A stretch of DNA of 15,317 bases from Bacillota bacterium (lineage in GTDB: Bacteria; Bacillota; Clostridia; Lachnospirales; Lachnospiraceae), in NCBI GenBank assembly GCA_023450835.1, contig JAEXGM010000061.1:1-15317 (forward strand). The letters run 5' to 3'. Shown here piece by piece: positions 14,424-15,317 of the stretch. The notes beneath the pieces are model-generated. The model saw only the letters and a list, made by a program, of their open reading frames with translations, made no database searches and was not told the origin of the DNA. A program made the position numbers and the translations under genes. Positions within the stretch are counted from its first letter, which is position 1, and each line of letters opens with the position of its first letter.

Positions 14424-15173
14424 CTATTTAGCTGGATAGAGTACTTTACCGGTTTTTTTATCAATGATTTTAACATTGCATTTTCTATCAGAAATATCTA
14501 TAAGGTTTAGTCCTTGTATGGTTTCACTGATAACCGAAATAGTGTACACTGAGGTCAGAATAGTCATGGAATCGAGAGCTTTGCCGTTACTGGTATATAG
14601 TTTTACTTCTTTGAAAAGTTTATCTGATTTAATATCTGTAAAAAGCGTGAAATTCTCAGAATTCAGTATATCTTTCAGATAATTTGAAAAAGAAGCGTTG
14701 TATTTTTTAAGAAAGCTTAACCTGTCGGCATCATATATGGTGACCTTTGAATATTCGTCATCATAAGTTTTCACGCTGATAAGATTAGGTATATTAAACT
14801 TGAACTGTTTGCCGTAGTCATTAAGTGTATTTTTATCAAAAAGCAGAGCAGGTAGAAGGACCGCAACGGATTTTGCTTTTATGGTAAGAGTGCAGGTATA
14901 GGCTTTTCCTTTATTTTTGGCAGTAATAGTGCAGCTTCCTATGGAAAGTGCCTTAAGTTTTCCTTTTGACGTTACCGTAGCGACTTTGCTTTTACTGCTG
15001 GACCAGGAGATAGCACCGGAAGAATTCAAGAGTTTAAGGGTATAGCTACCGCCAACCTGTAAAGAGAGCTTTTGTTTGTTTAACTTTGGAGTGGCAGCAC
15101 TGATACTTTGTGCAGGTGATACCAATATTGTTATTAATGCTAATACCAAGAAAACAACCGCAAGCTTTTTCAT
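14424..15173 (-). CDS. Secreted protein with one Big_2 domain and an unrecognised C-terminal domain
   Basis: The 249-residue precursor has a signal peptide (MKKLAVVFLVLALITILV, cut near ISAA, residue 27). Residues about 28-100 are a bacterial Ig-like Big_2 domain: LNKQKLSLQVGGSYTLKL, ISWSSSKSKVATVTSKGKLK, then GSCTITAKNKGKAYTCTLTI. Such domains usually serve as spacers or adhesion modules on the cell surface. Residues 105-249 are a lysine- and serine-rich mixed alpha/beta region that I do not recognise. There is no LPXTG signal, SLH domain or lipobox, so the protein is probably released or loosely held at the wall. The ATG at 15173 follows GGAGGAAATAT. It has its own promoter with a dyad at the -35 and converges with the small membrane gene. 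Confidence 0.85.
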   Translation of the reverse strand: MKKLAVVFLVLALITILVSPAQSISAATPKLNKQKLSLQVGGSYTLKLLNSSGAISWSSSKSKVATVTSKGKLKALSIGSCTITAKNKGKAYTCTLTIKAKSVAVLLPALLFDKNTLNDYGKQFKFNIPNLISVKTYDDEYSKVTIYDADRLSFLKKYNASFSNYLKDILNSENFTLFTDIKSDKLFKEVKLYTSNGKALDSMTILTSVYTISVISETIQGLNLIDISDRKCNVKIIDKKTGKVLYPAK

Positions 15174-15208
15174 ATATTTCCTCCAGATTTATCAATTCTT
15201 ATTAATTT

Positions 15209-15258
15209 AGTATGAGGCAGGATGAAGGGATTGTCAATAGAAGGCTTGGACTTCTATT
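15209..15258 (-). promoter_or_regulatory. Promoter of the Big_2 gene with a dyad abutting the -35
   Basis: On the minus strand TTGACA (15232-15237), a 17-base spacer and CATACT (15209-15214). An 8-base perfect inverted repeat, AATAGAAG (15236-15243) and CTTCTATT (15251-15258), overlaps the edge of the -35 box and extends upstream, where an activator or repressor could bind. The remaining bases to the window end are AT-rich with no gene seen. Confidence 0.6.
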
Positions 15259-15317
15259 AACTTAGATAAGTGTATGAATAATTAAAAATAACTTGAAAAT
15301 ATAGTTAATTTGTGTTA

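Noticed and set aside
1..15317. CRISPR array, phage or defence island, biosynthetic cluster
   Set aside because: No regularly spaced repeats, phage structural genes, nuclease/helicase defence genes or assembly-line enzymes were seen on either strand.

Overview
The window looks like chromosomal DNA from a spore-forming, low-GC anaerobic Firmicute, most likely a plant-polysaccharide-degrading member of the Lachnospiraceae (Lachnoclostridium/Anaerocolumna-like). This is inferred from gene content: a dipicolinate synthase pair (spore-specific), a secreted GH16 glucanase with a carbohydrate-binding tail, a T-box controlled synthetase, strong GGAGG ribosome sites and sigma-A type promoters. No insertion sequence, phage gene, CRISPR array, tRNA or rRNA was seen.

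Layout. 1-1645 (minus): a MerR regulator followed 29 bases later by a MocR/GabR-type regulator that runs off the left edge. The MocR protein carries Arg where the family has its PLP-binding Lys. 1880-3451 (minus): a CLC chloride/proton antiporter with a C-terminal TrkA-C domain. 3802-6148 (plus): a promoter with a 19-base spacer filled by a perfect palindrome, the classic MerR-activated design, then an aldo/keto reductase with a two-cluster ferredoxin tail, an SDR-family NAD-dependent enzyme and a terminator. 6200-7652 (plus): promoter, hairpin-bearing leader, secreted GH16 endoglucanase and terminator. 7692-7774: a long, nearly perfect hairpin beginning GGGGACGG. 7828-9324 (minus): dpaB and dpaA, with a possible sigma-K promoter. 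9497-12034 (plus): promoter, T-box leader, a highly divergent methionyl-tRNA synthetase-like protein and a terminator. 12032-12289 (minus): a small cystatin/stefin-like protein. 12543-13982 (minus): a DHA2-type drug exporter. 14282-14407 (plus): an unlisted 41-residue single-pass membrane protein with its own promoter. 14424-15173 (minus): a secreted Big_2-domain protein.

Functional links. The MerR protein at 1256-1645 is the only one in the window and belongs to the class that often controls aldo/keto reductases, so it is a reasonable candidate activator of the 3875-6066 operon. The two genes of that operon are probably both redox enzymes of one detoxification or reduction step. The T-box leader and the synthetase-like gene form a regulatory unit: the TGGT in the T-box fits a tRNA with discriminator A, as in tRNA-Met, and a plausible AUG specifier is present. 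The enzyme, however, has lost several MetRS signature residues.

The most unusual items are the divergent MetRS paralogue, the cystatin-like protein, and the MocR regulator without its PLP lysine. All assignments come from reading the sequence; no database search was run.
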